Shown: piece after piece, positions 8,269-16,271 of the stretch | Numbering within the stretch: the first letter of the stretch is position 1 | Layout of the letters: each line of letters starts with the position of its first letter | Assembly (NCBI GenBank): GCA_001404055.1 | Contig: CXTY01000040.1 | Coordinates: 62,001-126,000 of the forward strand | DNA length: 64,000 bases | Source: Roseibium album | GTDB lineage: Bacteria > Pseudomonadota > Alphaproteobacteria > Rhizobiales > Stappiaceae | Direction: 5' to 3' | Position numbers and translations under genes: made by a program | Notes under the pieces: model-generated | What the model was told of the DNA's origin: nothing | Seen by the model: the letters and a program-made list of their open reading frames with translations, nothing else | Databases searched by the model: none

Positions 8269-11235
8269 CTAGTGCGCCTCATCCCAATTGTCCGCGGCGC
8301 GCGCGTCCACTTGCAACGGAACTGAAAGCTTCAGCGCCGGATCGCATGCGTTTTCCATAACGTCCTTGATGACCGGAATGGTATCGTCGACCTGTGCATC
8401 CGGCACTTCGAAGATCAGTTCGTCGTGCACCTGAAGGAGCATTTGCGCGTCGAGTTTTGCATTTTCCAGCCGATCCTCCATACGCACCATGGCGCGGCGC
8501 AGGATGTCCGCAGCTGAACCCTGGATCGGGGCATTGATCGCCGCGCGTTCATAGAAGGAACGCATGTTCGGGTTCTTGGTATTCACTTCCGGATAATGGG
8601 CTTTTCGCCCGAAAATCGTGGTGACATAGCCATCGGCATGAACCTGTTTCTTGATCGCTTCCATATAGTCCTTGATACCAGGGAACCGCTCGAAATAGGT
8701 CTTGATGTAGTCGCCCGCCTCACCGCGCGAGATGCCGAGCTGGTTGGCTAGACCAAAAGCTGAAATGCCATAGATAATGCCGAAGTTGATGGCCTTGGCC
8801 TGACGGCGAACCATCGGGTCCATGCCTTCAATCGGTGTTCCGAACATTTCGCTGGCCGTCATCGCGTGAATGTCGAGACCATCTTCGAACGCCTGTTTCA
8901 GCTGGGGAATGTCAGCCATGTGTGCCAACACGCGCAATTCGATCTGGCTGTAATCGGCAGAGATCAGTTTGTGGCCTTTTGCGCACACAAAAGCCTGCCG
9001 GATCTTGCGGCCTTCTTCTGTCCGAACTGGAATGTTTTGCAGGTTCGGTTCGGAAGAGGACAGGCGACCCGTTGTGGTTGCTGCCAGCGCGTAGGATGTA
9101 TGCACGCGGCCTGTCTCGGGATTGATGTAACCGGGCAAGGCGTCGGAATAGGTCGACTTCAGCTTGGACAGTTGGCGCCAACCGACGATTTTCGATGGCA
9201 GTTCGTGACCTTCCGCTGCAAGCTCTTCCAGGACCTGCGCCGAGGTAGACCAGGCACCGGTCTTGGTTTTCTTGCCGCCGGGAATGCCCATCTTGCCAAA
9301 CAGGATTTCGCCGAGCTGCTTTGGTGATCCGATGTTGAAGCTTTGACCGGCGAGTTCGTAAATTTCAGCCTCCAGTCCGGCCATTCCTTGTGCAAAATCA
9401 CCAGACAAACGAGAGAGCATTTGCCTGTCGACGGATATGCCGCGCTTTTCCATGCGTGCCAGCACCGGCACCATTGGCCGCTCCAGTGTCTCATAGGCAG
9501 TTGCCATATGTTCGCTGGCCAGCCGTGGTTTCAGGATCAGCCAGAGCCGGAGGGTGACATCGGCATCTTCGGCGGCATAGGCGGTCGCCTTGTCAATTGC
9601 CACCTTGTCGAATGTGATCATCGACTTGCCCGAGCCGCAGACTTCCTTGAACGGGATCGGCTTGTGGTCGAGCCAGCGCTCCGACAGTTCGTCCATGCCG
9701 TTGCCGCCCTTGCCTGCATCAACGGTGTAGGAAAGCAGCATGGTGTCGTCATAAGGGCCGATATCGATGCCGTAGCGGGTCATCACCAGCCAGTCATACT
9801 TGAGGTTCTGCGCGATCTTGAGAACCGAGCGATCCTCCAGCATCGGCTTGAGAACTTCCAGGGCTTCTTTCAGTGGTATCTGGTCCGGCAACAGGCCACC
9901 GCCGCCAAGCAGATCACCTTCGCCGTCTACGTGCGCCAGTGGCACGTAACACGCATTGCCGGGCTCGACAGACAGCGACAGACCAACAAGGTCCGCCTGC
10001 ATGGCATCGAGCGACGTGGTCTCGGTATCGAAGGCGACATAGCCTTTCTCAAAGGCCGCGTCACACCATTCCTTCAGACGGTCAACGCTGGTCACTTTTT
10101 CATAGGCGCTGGAATCAACCGGAATTGCCCTGATGCTTTCGGCACGCGCGGCTGCCACGGTTTGTGGACGCATCATCCCGTCAGCATCGGCATTGCTGCT
10201 ACCAGCAGATGCATCCGTTTTGCTCGCGCTGGAAACCCGCTCAGCCATCCGCCCCTTGTGGTCTGGCACATCCCAGCCCGGCACTTCGAAGTCAGTGGTC
10301 TCTATGTTCGCAGCTTCCGCACCAGTGGTTTCCGCCACCCGCTTGGTCAGCGTGGTGAACCCCATGGTTTTCAGGAACCCGACCGCTTTCGGTCCATCCA
10401 TGTCGACAACGGAAAGGTCGGTCACCGGTGTTTCGACAGGCACGTCCTGTTTCAGTGTCACCAGTTCCTTGGAAACCCGCGCCTGATCGGCAAATTCGAT
10501 CAGGTTTTCCCGCCGCTTGTTCTGTTTGATCGTGTCAGCCTGTGCCAGCAACGTTTCGAGATCGCCAAATTCGTTGATCAGGAGCGCTGCGGTCTTGAGG
10601 CCGATACCTGGAACGCCAGGCACATTATCAACGCTGTCGCCTGCGAGCGATTGCACTTCGATGACCTTGTCGGGGCCGACCCCGAATTTTTCGAACACTT
10701 CCGGTTCGCCGAAAATCTTGTTCTTCATCGTGTCGATCATGCTGACCTTCGGGCCGATCAACTGCATCAGGTCCTTGTCGCCGGAGACGATTGTCACTTG
10801 TGCACCCATATCCGAGGCTTGACGGGCATAGGTTGCAATCAGATCGTCCGCCTCAAAACCTGCCTGTTCGATGCAATGCACGGAAAAAGCCCGTGTTGCT
10901 TCCCGGATCAGACCAAATTGCGGCACCAGATCTTCTGGCGGATCCGGGCGGTGAGCCTTGTATTCCGGATAGATATCGTTCCGGAAGGTTTTGGACGAGT
11001 GATCGAAAATCACCGCGAAATGGGTTGGCTCGTCGCCCTCCTCCGGGGTCAGGCCATCTTGCACCAGCTTCCAGAGCATGTTGCAGAAGCCTGAAACGGC
11101 ACCGACCGGTAGACCGTCCGGCTTGCGCGTCAGCGGCGGCAAGGCGTGATAAGCGCGGAAAATGAACGTGGAGCCGTCGACCAGGATCAGGTGGTCGTCA
11201 GCGGTGAGGGCGGGGGAAGAATCTTGCGTCGACAT
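8269..11235 (-). CDS. polA: DNA polymerase I
   Basis: A 988-residue family A polymerase for Okazaki-fragment maturation and repair. It has a 5' nuclease domain (about 1-300, LILVDGSTFIFRAYHAL; IVSGDKDLMQL; GVPGIGLKTA), a proofreading 3'-5' exonuclease (about 390-590) with all three motifs present (FDTETTSLD, NLKYD, YAAEDAD), and a polymerase domain with motif A (ADYSQIELR), motif B (RRQAKAINFGIIYG) and motif C (QVHDELIFE). All three activities therefore look intact. A roughly 90-residue Ala/Ser-rich linker between the nuclease and exonuclease domains is a little long. ATG 11247 is an alternative start four codons upstream; neither has a strong SD. Confidence 0.97.
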   Translation of the reverse strand: MSTQDSSPALTADDHLILVDGSTFIFRAYHALPPLTRKPDGLPVGAVSGFCNMLWKLVQDGLTPEEGDEPTHFAVIFDHSSKTFRNDIYPEYKAHRPDPPEDLVPQFGLIREATRAFSVHCIEQAGFEADDLIATYARQASDMGAQVTIVSGDKDLMQLIGPKVSMIDTMKNKIFGEPEVFEKFGVGPDKVIEVQSLAGDSVDNVPGVPGIGLKTAALLINEFGDLETLLAQADTIKQNKRRENLIEFADQARVSKELVTLKQDVPVETPVTDLSVVDMDGPKAVGFLKTMGFTTLTKRVAETTGAEAANIETTDFEVPGWDVPDHKGRMAERVSSASKTDASAGSSNADADGMMRPQTVAAARAESIRAIPVDSSAYEKVTSVDRLKEWCDAAFEKGYVAFDTETTSLDAMQADLVGLSLSVEPGNACYVPLAHVDGEGDLLGGGGLLPDQIPLKEALEVLKPMLEDRSVLKIAQNLKYDWLVMTRYGIDIGPYDDTMLLSYTVDAGKGGNGMDELSERWLDHKPIPFKEVCGSGKSMITFDKVAIDKATAYAAEDADVTLRLWLILKPRLASEHMATAYETLERPMVPVLARMEKRGISVDRQMLSRLSGDFAQGMAGLEAEIYELAGQSFNIGSPKQLGEILFGKMGIPGGKKTKTGAWSTSAQVLEELAAEGHELPSKIVGWRQLSKLKSTYSDALPGYINPETGRVHTSYALAATTTGRLSSSEPNLQNIPVRTEEGRKIRQAFVCAKGHKLISADYSQIELRVLAHMADIPQLKQAFEDGLDIHAMTASEMFGTPIEGMDPMVRRQAKAINFGIIYGISAFGLANQLGISRGEAGDYIKTYFERFPGIKDYMEAIKKQVHADGYVTTIFGRKAHYPEVNTKNPNMRSFYERAAINAPIQGSAADILRRAMVRMEDRLENAKLDAQMLLQVHDELIFEVPDAQVDDTIPVIKDVMENACDPALKLSVPLQVDARAADNWDEAH

Positions 11236-11303
11236 GGCGCGGATCATGCCCGCACCCGGCCCTTGAGAAAAGTCCCAATCTCAATAATTCAGGACTGAGT
11301 TGA

Positions 11304-12335
11304 TTACTCCGCCGCTTGCGGTTGTCGCTTTCTGCCAAATGTTCCCGTCAAATGGGCCCATTCCGGGCGCTTGAACAGGAACCAGCCGAGACCGGTTTTG
11401 CGGATCATCCAGAACAGGATCATCGGACTGATGACCGAGACGGTGGTGACAATCAGCGAGATCGTGCCGATATCGAGGATGCCAAGTTTCAAGAGTATCA
11501 CTCTGGAGACACCCATGGGAAAGAAGAACGCGAGATAAATGACGATGGAATTCTGGCCGAAATGGCGCAGGAATTCCATGCGGCCCATTTGCACGATCAG
11601 AGCACTGGTGAGAATAATGGCACCTGCACCAGCAGCACCAAGAGCAAGCGCAATGAGTGGCAGGCCCGACCAGCCAAGATAGACAAGACCACCGTTGACA
11701 ATACCCCATGCCAGCAGCAGGACCAGACTCAAGCTGACCCGCTCACGGGCCCAGTCGGCAAGCTTGAAAATCTGCGGTGCGAAAATGTAGCCGGCGTAGA
11801 AGTAGACGAAACGGGATGCGAATTCATCGACCAGAAGCCAGCCGGTATGGATCGGTGCGATCTGCAGAATTGCAGCAACGCCAAGCATGATTTGCCAGGG
11901 CACACCTCTATCGTGAGCGACTTTGCAGACGAGGAAGAACACCGGCAGCATATAGATGAACCATAAAGTTCCGAAAGGTTGCACGAAACTGACGAGATAA
12001 AATTCAATCGCGCCCATCGCGCCAAGTTCGCCAACAAAGACAGGCGCCTTGACGGCAAACTGGATGGTCATCCAAAGCACGTAGAAATAGGCGAAGTGAA
12101 CAACCTTGCGGTCGAGATAGAGTTTCCAGTCGCGCTTGATAACATTGGACAGGAACAGTCCGGAGATCAAAAAGAAATCCGGCATACGGAACGGCGCGGC
12201 AAAGGCGACGATGGTGTGCATCCAGCCGGTTTCACCAGCGGCGGCCTCAACGCCCAGAACGGAATGCATCATCACCACAAAGATGATGCAAATGCCTTTG
12301 GCGGTATCGACCCAGTCAACGCGCTGTGCACTCAT
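11304..12335 (-). CDS. Acyltransferase family 3 membrane protein
   Basis: A 343-residue multi-pass membrane protein of the acyltransferase-3/OafA-YrhL superfamily, which transfers acyl groups (often acetyl or succinyl) to sugars at the cell surface. The first helix has the conserved DTAKGICIIFVVMMHS motif with the catalytic-type His, followed by FRMPDFFLISGLFLS, another hallmark. About ten hydrophobic segments follow. The start is ATG 12335, where GAAGAAGG lies about nine bases upstream; the open frame continues to 12419 without support. The acceptor glycan is unknown and no polysaccharide cluster is adjacent. Confidence 0.88.
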   Translation of the reverse strand: MSAQRVDWVDTAKGICIIFVVMMHSVLGVEAAAGETGWMHTIVAFAAPFRMPDFFLISGLFLSNVIKRDWKLYLDRKVVHFAYFYVLWMTIQFAVKAPVFVGELGAMGAIEFYLVSFVQPFGTLWFIYMLPVFFLVCKVAHDRGVPWQIMLGVAAILQIAPIHTGWLLVDEFASRFVYFYAGYIFAPQIFKLADWARERVSLSLVLLLAWGIVNGGLVYLGWSGLPLIALALGAAGAGAIILTSALIVQMGRMEFLRHFGQNSIVIYLAFFFPMGVSRVILLKLGILDIGTISLIVTTVSVISPMILFWMIRKTGLGWFLFKRPEWAHLTGTFGRKRQPQAAE

Positions 12336-12461
12336 AACCCGTAACCTTCTTCCCGTGTCAAAACGGTTTCGTTTCAGAACTACGAGAAGTCGTAGCGTTA
12401 ACTGGTAAAGATTACGCATATAGTCACTGTCACGATTTGGTGACTGTGTTTAGGAACCTGT

Positions 12462-12983
12462 TCAGGATTGTGTGCCGTTTGAGCCTTCGTTCCAGGGGCT
12501 TATTCTGGGCTGGTCCGACTTTCCGTCGTCGCCTGCCCGTCCACCGTCTTTTTCCGACCAGTCACCTTCATCAAGATCAACAACATGATCATCGGGACGA
12601 CGGCCCACGCCATCACCCTGGACAATGACCACATTCGACCGGGAAATGATGAAATTCGCCAACGCCGCACGCACTGGCGGAATGAACAGCAAAAGCCCGA
12701 TTGCGTCGGTTACAAAGCCCGGGATAAGCAGGAAAAGACTGGCCAGAACGATCATCGCGCCTTGCATGACCTCATTGCCCGGCGCGCGGCCGGCATCCAG
12801 TTCCTTCTGCATGCGCATCAGCAGCGAAAGGCCCTGCTGGCGCAGCATCACCGTTCCTGCGATTGCCGTCAGCAGTGTTAACAGAATTGTCGGAAATACA
12901 CCGATCAGGCCGCCCACCCAGATGAACACCGCGATCTCGATGAGTGGCAACAAAAGAATGCCGGCGATGATATAAAGTCCCAC
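12462..12983 (-). CDS. fxsA: FxsA family membrane protein
   Basis: A 173-residue small membrane protein of the FxsA family, named for suppression of phage F-exclusion. Hydrophobic segments (GLYIIAGILLLPLIEIAVFIWVG; FPTILLTLLTAIAGTVML; MIVLASLFLLIPGFVTDAIG) precede an acidic, probably cytoplasmic tail rich in Asp, Glu and Gly. The start is GTG 12983, because AAGGAGG lies four bases upstream and FxsA proteins normally begin right at the first helix. It is divergent from timA, an arrangement common in Rhizobiales, where fxsA, timA and secB are usually close; here secB is 26 kb away. Confidence 0.88.
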   Translation of the reverse strand: MGLYIIAGILLLPLIEIAVFIWVGGLIGVFPTILLTLLTAIAGTVMLRQQGLSLLMRMQKELDAGRAPGNEVMQGAMIVLASLFLLIPGFVTDAIGLLLFIPPVRAALANFIISRSNVVIVQGDGVGRRPDDHVVDLDEGDWSEKDGGRAGDDGKSDQPRISPWNEGSNGTQS

Positions 12984-13221
12984 GGGACCTCCTTCGTCTG
13001 ATAAACTATTTGCTCCTAAGGTAGACATTAGGTCACAAAAATGCGAGCAGGCAGTCCAAAAATGTGGCGTTTGCCGAGATTCAGTCTTGCTCTTAGGTCT
13101 GGATGCTGGTTCAAGAACTCCCTAAATAGGTAATAAATGACTTTGCACGTGGAGCAGCTCTCACCCGTCAGACCAGAGAGCGACCTCTATTGGCTTTCAA
13201 AGATAGCCGGAACAAAAAAAA

Positions 13222-13944
13222 ATGAACGAGATTTTTGACCCGTTAAATCTTCTCCTTATGGGAATTGCGGTTTTCATTCTGTTCAGACTTCGATCTGTCT
13301 TGGGCAAACGCACCGGCAATGAACGCCCTCCCTTTGACCCTTATTCGAAACCGGACAAACCCAACGAGCAGGCAAACGGCCCGGACAATGTGATCCCGAT
13401 GCCGAACCAGACAGCTCCGCATCCGGACGCTCCACCCGAAGCTGATGTGAGCGGCGATGTGGTGATCGACAAGTTTGCACCGGAAGGTTCTGCGCTTAAC
13501 GGCGCATTGAAGCAGATCCTGTCCGTTGATCAGAGCTTTGAACCGGAACCTTTTGTTCAGGGTGCACGTGCGGCTTATGAAATGATCGTCATGGCATTCG
13601 CCGAAGGCGACAAGAAAGCCCTGAAGAACCTTTTGTCCAAAGACGTCTATGAGGGTTTTGTCGCAGCCATCGAAGACCGTGAAAAACGTGACGAAACAAT
13701 CGAATCAACCTTCGTCGGCATCGACAAGGCAGAGATTGTCGAGGCGGCTTTGAAGGGAACCACGGCTCAGGTGACCGTCAAGATCCACAGCCAGTTGATT
13801 TCCGCGACACGAGACAAGGACGGCGAAGTGGTTGATGGCGATCCGGCCAAAGTGAGCGAAGTGGTCGACATCTGGACTTTTGCCCGGGACACAAGCTCCC
13901 GCGATCCGAACTGGAAGCTGGTCGCGACCGAATCCGCCGAGTGA
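13222..13944 (+). CDS. Tim44/TimA-family protein
   Basis: A 240-residue protein with one N-terminal membrane helix (LNLLLMGIAVFILFRL), a Pro/Asp-rich linker (about 30-90) and a C-terminal Tim44-like domain (about 95-240). That domain forms a curved sheet, here seen as FVQGARAAYEMIVMAFAEGD through VVDIWTFARDTSSRDPNWKLVAT. In mitochondria Tim44 tethers the import motor; bacterial TimA homologues are inner-membrane proteins of unsettled role. It is first in a tight operon with mltA (GTGA overlap), smr and an XRE gene, an order well conserved in Rhizobiales. Confidence 0.92.
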   Translation: MNEIFDPLNLLLMGIAVFILFRLRSVLGKRTGNERPPFDPYSKPDKPNEQANGPDNVIPMPNQTAPHPDAPPEADVSGDVVIDKFAPEGSALNGALKQILSVDQSFEPEPFVQGARAAYEMIVMAFAEGDKKALKNLLSKDVYEGFVAAIEDREKRDETIESTFVGIDKAEIVEAALKGTTAQVTVKIHSQLISATRDKDGEVVDGDPAKVSEVVDIWTFARDTSSRDPNWKLVATESAE

Positions 13945-15164
13945 CGGACAGGAAAACCGAACAGCAACCGGATCTTTTCCGGAAGCTCATCGAATTGACA
14001 AAGGGCGCGGTGATAACCGCGCCGCTTTTCTTTGCAGGAACTGCCTCCGCAATGCAGCAAGACCCGCAGCTCCCGGATTATTTTCAAAAGTCCTCTTTCG
14101 CTGATCTGGCCGGATGGGACCGGGACGATCTCCTGAGCGCCCTGCAAAGCTTTTTGAGGTTTTGCGCAAAGCCCGTTGCGTTCAAGAACTCTTCGGTTTT
14201 GTCTCCCAGTCAGGAAACCATCGGACAGCTCTGCAAAGCGGCAGATCGGGCAGCAAATTCTTCAGACGCCGCACGCCGATATTTCGAAGAACATTTCACA
14301 CCCTACAAAGTGTCTGAGACAGGTTTCGTGACCGGCTATTTCGAGCCGGAAGTTGCCGCGTCACGCATAAAGACCGAGAAGTTTTTCGTTCCGCTTCACC
14401 GAAAACCCTCCGGCCTTGAAACCATAACAGCGGAGAACAGGCCAAAGGCATGGCCAGATCATCTCACCCATGGCCGCCGCAAGGGAAAAACTCTCACTGA
14501 GCTTCCGAACCGCGGTGCAATCATGGATGGCGCACTTGATGATGAGAAGCTTGAGCTGGTCTGGCTCGAAGATCCGATTGATGCCTATTTCATCCACGTT
14601 CAGGGGTCGGCACGACTGCGCCTGGCAGACGGCTCTGTCATGCGTGTGGGCTATGCCGGCAAAACAGGTCATCAATATACCGGTATTGGACGGCAGCTGG
14701 TCAAGCGCGGTGAAGGCACGCCTGACGATTTCACGATGTCGGGTCTGCGAAGCTGGCTCAAGGACAATCCGGACCAACGAGATGCGCTGTTCAAGGAAAA
14801 CCGGTCCTACATATTCTTTCGTGAAGTGACGGAGACCAGTGCGGGCGACGGACCTATTGGAGCAGCAGGACTGCCACTGATCCCAGGCCGAAGCCTTGCC
14901 ATCGATCCGAAGTATTTCCCCTATGGTGCACTTGTGCATGTTGCATCAAAGTTTCCGGACAGGGGTCAGGGCAACAGCGGCTTTGCCCGCCTCCTGGTGA
15001 CCGATGACACGGGATCAGCCATCAAAGGCATCGCCCGTGGCGACATTTTTGTCGGATCCGGTAGTCAGGCCGGCCAGATTGCCGGAGACATTCGCCACAA
15101 GGCTGAATTTACGATCCTGCTGCCGAATATGATACTGGACGGCACCAGTGAGGCCGTGGACTGA
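13941..15164 (+). CDS. mltA: Membrane-bound lytic murein transglycosylase A
   Basis: A 407-residue MltA-type lytic transglycosylase that cleaves peptidoglycan to 1,6-anhydromuropeptides. An N-terminal hydrophobic stretch ending in FFAGTASA looks like a signal peptide. The MltA core has TGYFEPEV, the AYFIHVQGSARLRLADGSVMRVGYAG block, and a C-terminal 3D domain (LVTDDTGSAIKGIARGDIFVGSG) bearing the catalytic Asp type. Its GTG start overlaps the stop of the Tim44 gene (GTGA), so translation is likely coupled. I see no lipobox Cys, so it may be periplasmic rather than a lipoprotein. Confidence 0.94.
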   Translation: MTDRKTEQQPDLFRKLIELTKGAVITAPLFFAGTASAMQQDPQLPDYFQKSSFADLAGWDRDDLLSALQSFLRFCAKPVAFKNSSVLSPSQETIGQLCKAADRAANSSDAARRYFEEHFTPYKVSETGFVTGYFEPEVAASRIKTEKFFVPLHRKPSGLETITAENRPKAWPDHLTHGRRKGKTLTELPNRGAIMDGALDDEKLELVWLEDPIDAYFIHVQGSARLRLADGSVMRVGYAGKTGHQYTGIGRQLVKRGEGTPDDFTMSGLRSWLKDNPDQRDALFKENRSYIFFREVTETSAGDGPIGAAGLPLIPGRSLAIDPKYFPYGALVHVASKFPDRGQGNSGFARLLVTDDTGSAIKGIARGDIFVGSGSQAGQIAGDIRHKAEFTILLPNMILDGTSEAVD

Positions 15165-15167
15165 ACC

Positions 15168-15737
15168 ATGGCGAAGAGGGGCAAAAAAGGCGCAATGTCG
15201 CCAGAAGACAGGGAGCTCTGGGGCAAGGTTGCCAAGACGTTGACACCGCTGCGACCTGATCAGGCACGGGATCTGGAACAGGAACTTGCCAAAGCGGCTG
15301 ATGCCGAACCGCCCAAGTCCGCCGAAAAGCCGAAGACAGAAACTGCAATCAAGGCACCTGGCCCGTCCTGGAAACCACCAGCACCCCCTCCGCTGCATCA
15401 ATTGGAACACCGGTACCGGCGAAAAATCGTGCGCGGCGTGAAAGCCATCGATGCCCGTATCGACCTGCATGGCCTTACACAGTATCAGGCCCATGACCGG
15501 TTGATCGGTTTCCTGTACCAGGCGCAAGCGCGCCAACACAAAGTAGTCCTTGTTATTACCGGCAAGGGCGGTGGTCCGGACCGGGCCTATATGGACGAAC
15601 GGGGGGTGTTGCGAAGAATGGTTCCGCAATGGCTGGCGATGCCCGATATGCGCTCTGTCGTGGTAGGCTATGAAGAAGCCCACGCGAGTCATGGCGGCGG
15701 CGGGGCGCTCTACGTCCGCATACGCAGGAAAAGATAG
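15168..15737 (+). CDS. Smr/MutS2-domain protein
   Basis: A 189-residue protein with a basic, low-complexity N-terminal half (to about residue 85) and a C-terminal Smr domain: RIDLHGLTQYQAHDRLIGFL, then VVLVITGKGGG, and VVGYEEAHASHGGGGALYVRIRR. Smr domains bind or nick branched nucleic acids or mRNA. The DLHGLT and TGKGGG motifs are both intact. It begins three bases after mltA and is followed after four bases by the XRE gene. Confidence 0.9.
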   Translation: MAKRGKKGAMSPEDRELWGKVAKTLTPLRPDQARDLEQELAKAADAEPPKSAEKPKTETAIKAPGPSWKPPAPPPLHQLEHRYRRKIVRGVKAIDARIDLHGLTQYQAHDRLIGFLYQAQARQHKVVLVITGKGGGPDRAYMDERGVLRRMVPQWLAMPDMRSVVVGYEEAHASHGGGGALYVRIRRKR

Positions 15738-15741
15738 GACC

Positions 15742-16113
15742 GTGACACCGCTCGGCGCAAAGATTCGGGAACTTCGTAATAAGCGAGGTGTTTCACTCAA
15801 GGAAATGGCAGCTGCACTTTCCGTGTCCAGCGCCTACCTGTCTGCTCTCGAACATGGCAAGCGTGGCAAACCGACATGGTTTCTGGTGCAGAGGATCATC
15901 GCCTATTTCAATGTCATCTGGGACGAAGCTGAAGAGATACAGCGGCTAGCGGAACTTTCCGATCCGCGTGTCACAATCGATACAGCCGGTCTCGATCCCA
16001 AGGCAACGGAACTTTCAAACCAGCTCGCGTTGAAGATCAATGGTTTGTCGGAGGATTCGTTGCGCAACCTCCTTCACCAGCTTCGCGTCGCGGCTGCCAA
16101 AGACGATATCTGA
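15742..16113 (+). CDS. XRE-family helix-turn-helix regulator
   Basis: A 123-residue protein with an N-terminal Cro/CI-type HTH (about 1-65: LGAKIRELRNKRGVSLKEMAAALSVSSAYLSALEHGKRGKP) and a helical C-terminal tail. The start is GTG 15742, just after the smr stop with AGGA upstream; the longer frame from 15670 overlaps smr and adds unrelated residues. It belongs to the conserved timA-mltA-smr-xre block. The target is unknown. Confidence 0.9.
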   Translation: MTPLGAKIRELRNKRGVSLKEMAAALSVSSAYLSALEHGKRGKPTWFLVQRIIAYFNVIWDEAEEIQRLAELSDPRVTIDTAGLDPKATELSNQLALKINGLSEDSLRNLLHQLRVAAAKDDI

Positions 16114-16192
16114 CCTGATTGGGTGTAACGACAGGTGACCACGCCGACAAACGATACACCTGAAATACATTTACGTGTCCTTATTCCGCTTT

Positions 16193-16220
16193 CCCTATAT
16201 AACCGGCCCTATATAACCGG
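16193..16220. repeat. Perfect 14-base tandem direct repeat upstream of glnD
   Basis: CCCTATATAACCGG occurs twice head to tail (16193-16206 and 16207-16220), 52 bases before the glnD ATG. Each copy contains a TATATAA-like core that could act as a -10 element or binding half-site. Confidence 0.85.
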
Positions 16221-16271
16221 CACCTGAATTGTGGCATGGACCGCGCCTGTTGAACGGAATTCTTGATCAGC

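Noticed and set aside
9343-11094. 583-residue open frame antisense to polA
   Set aside because: It lies fully inside the well-supported polA gene, has no SD or recognisable domain, and its composition is that of a reverse-complement shadow.
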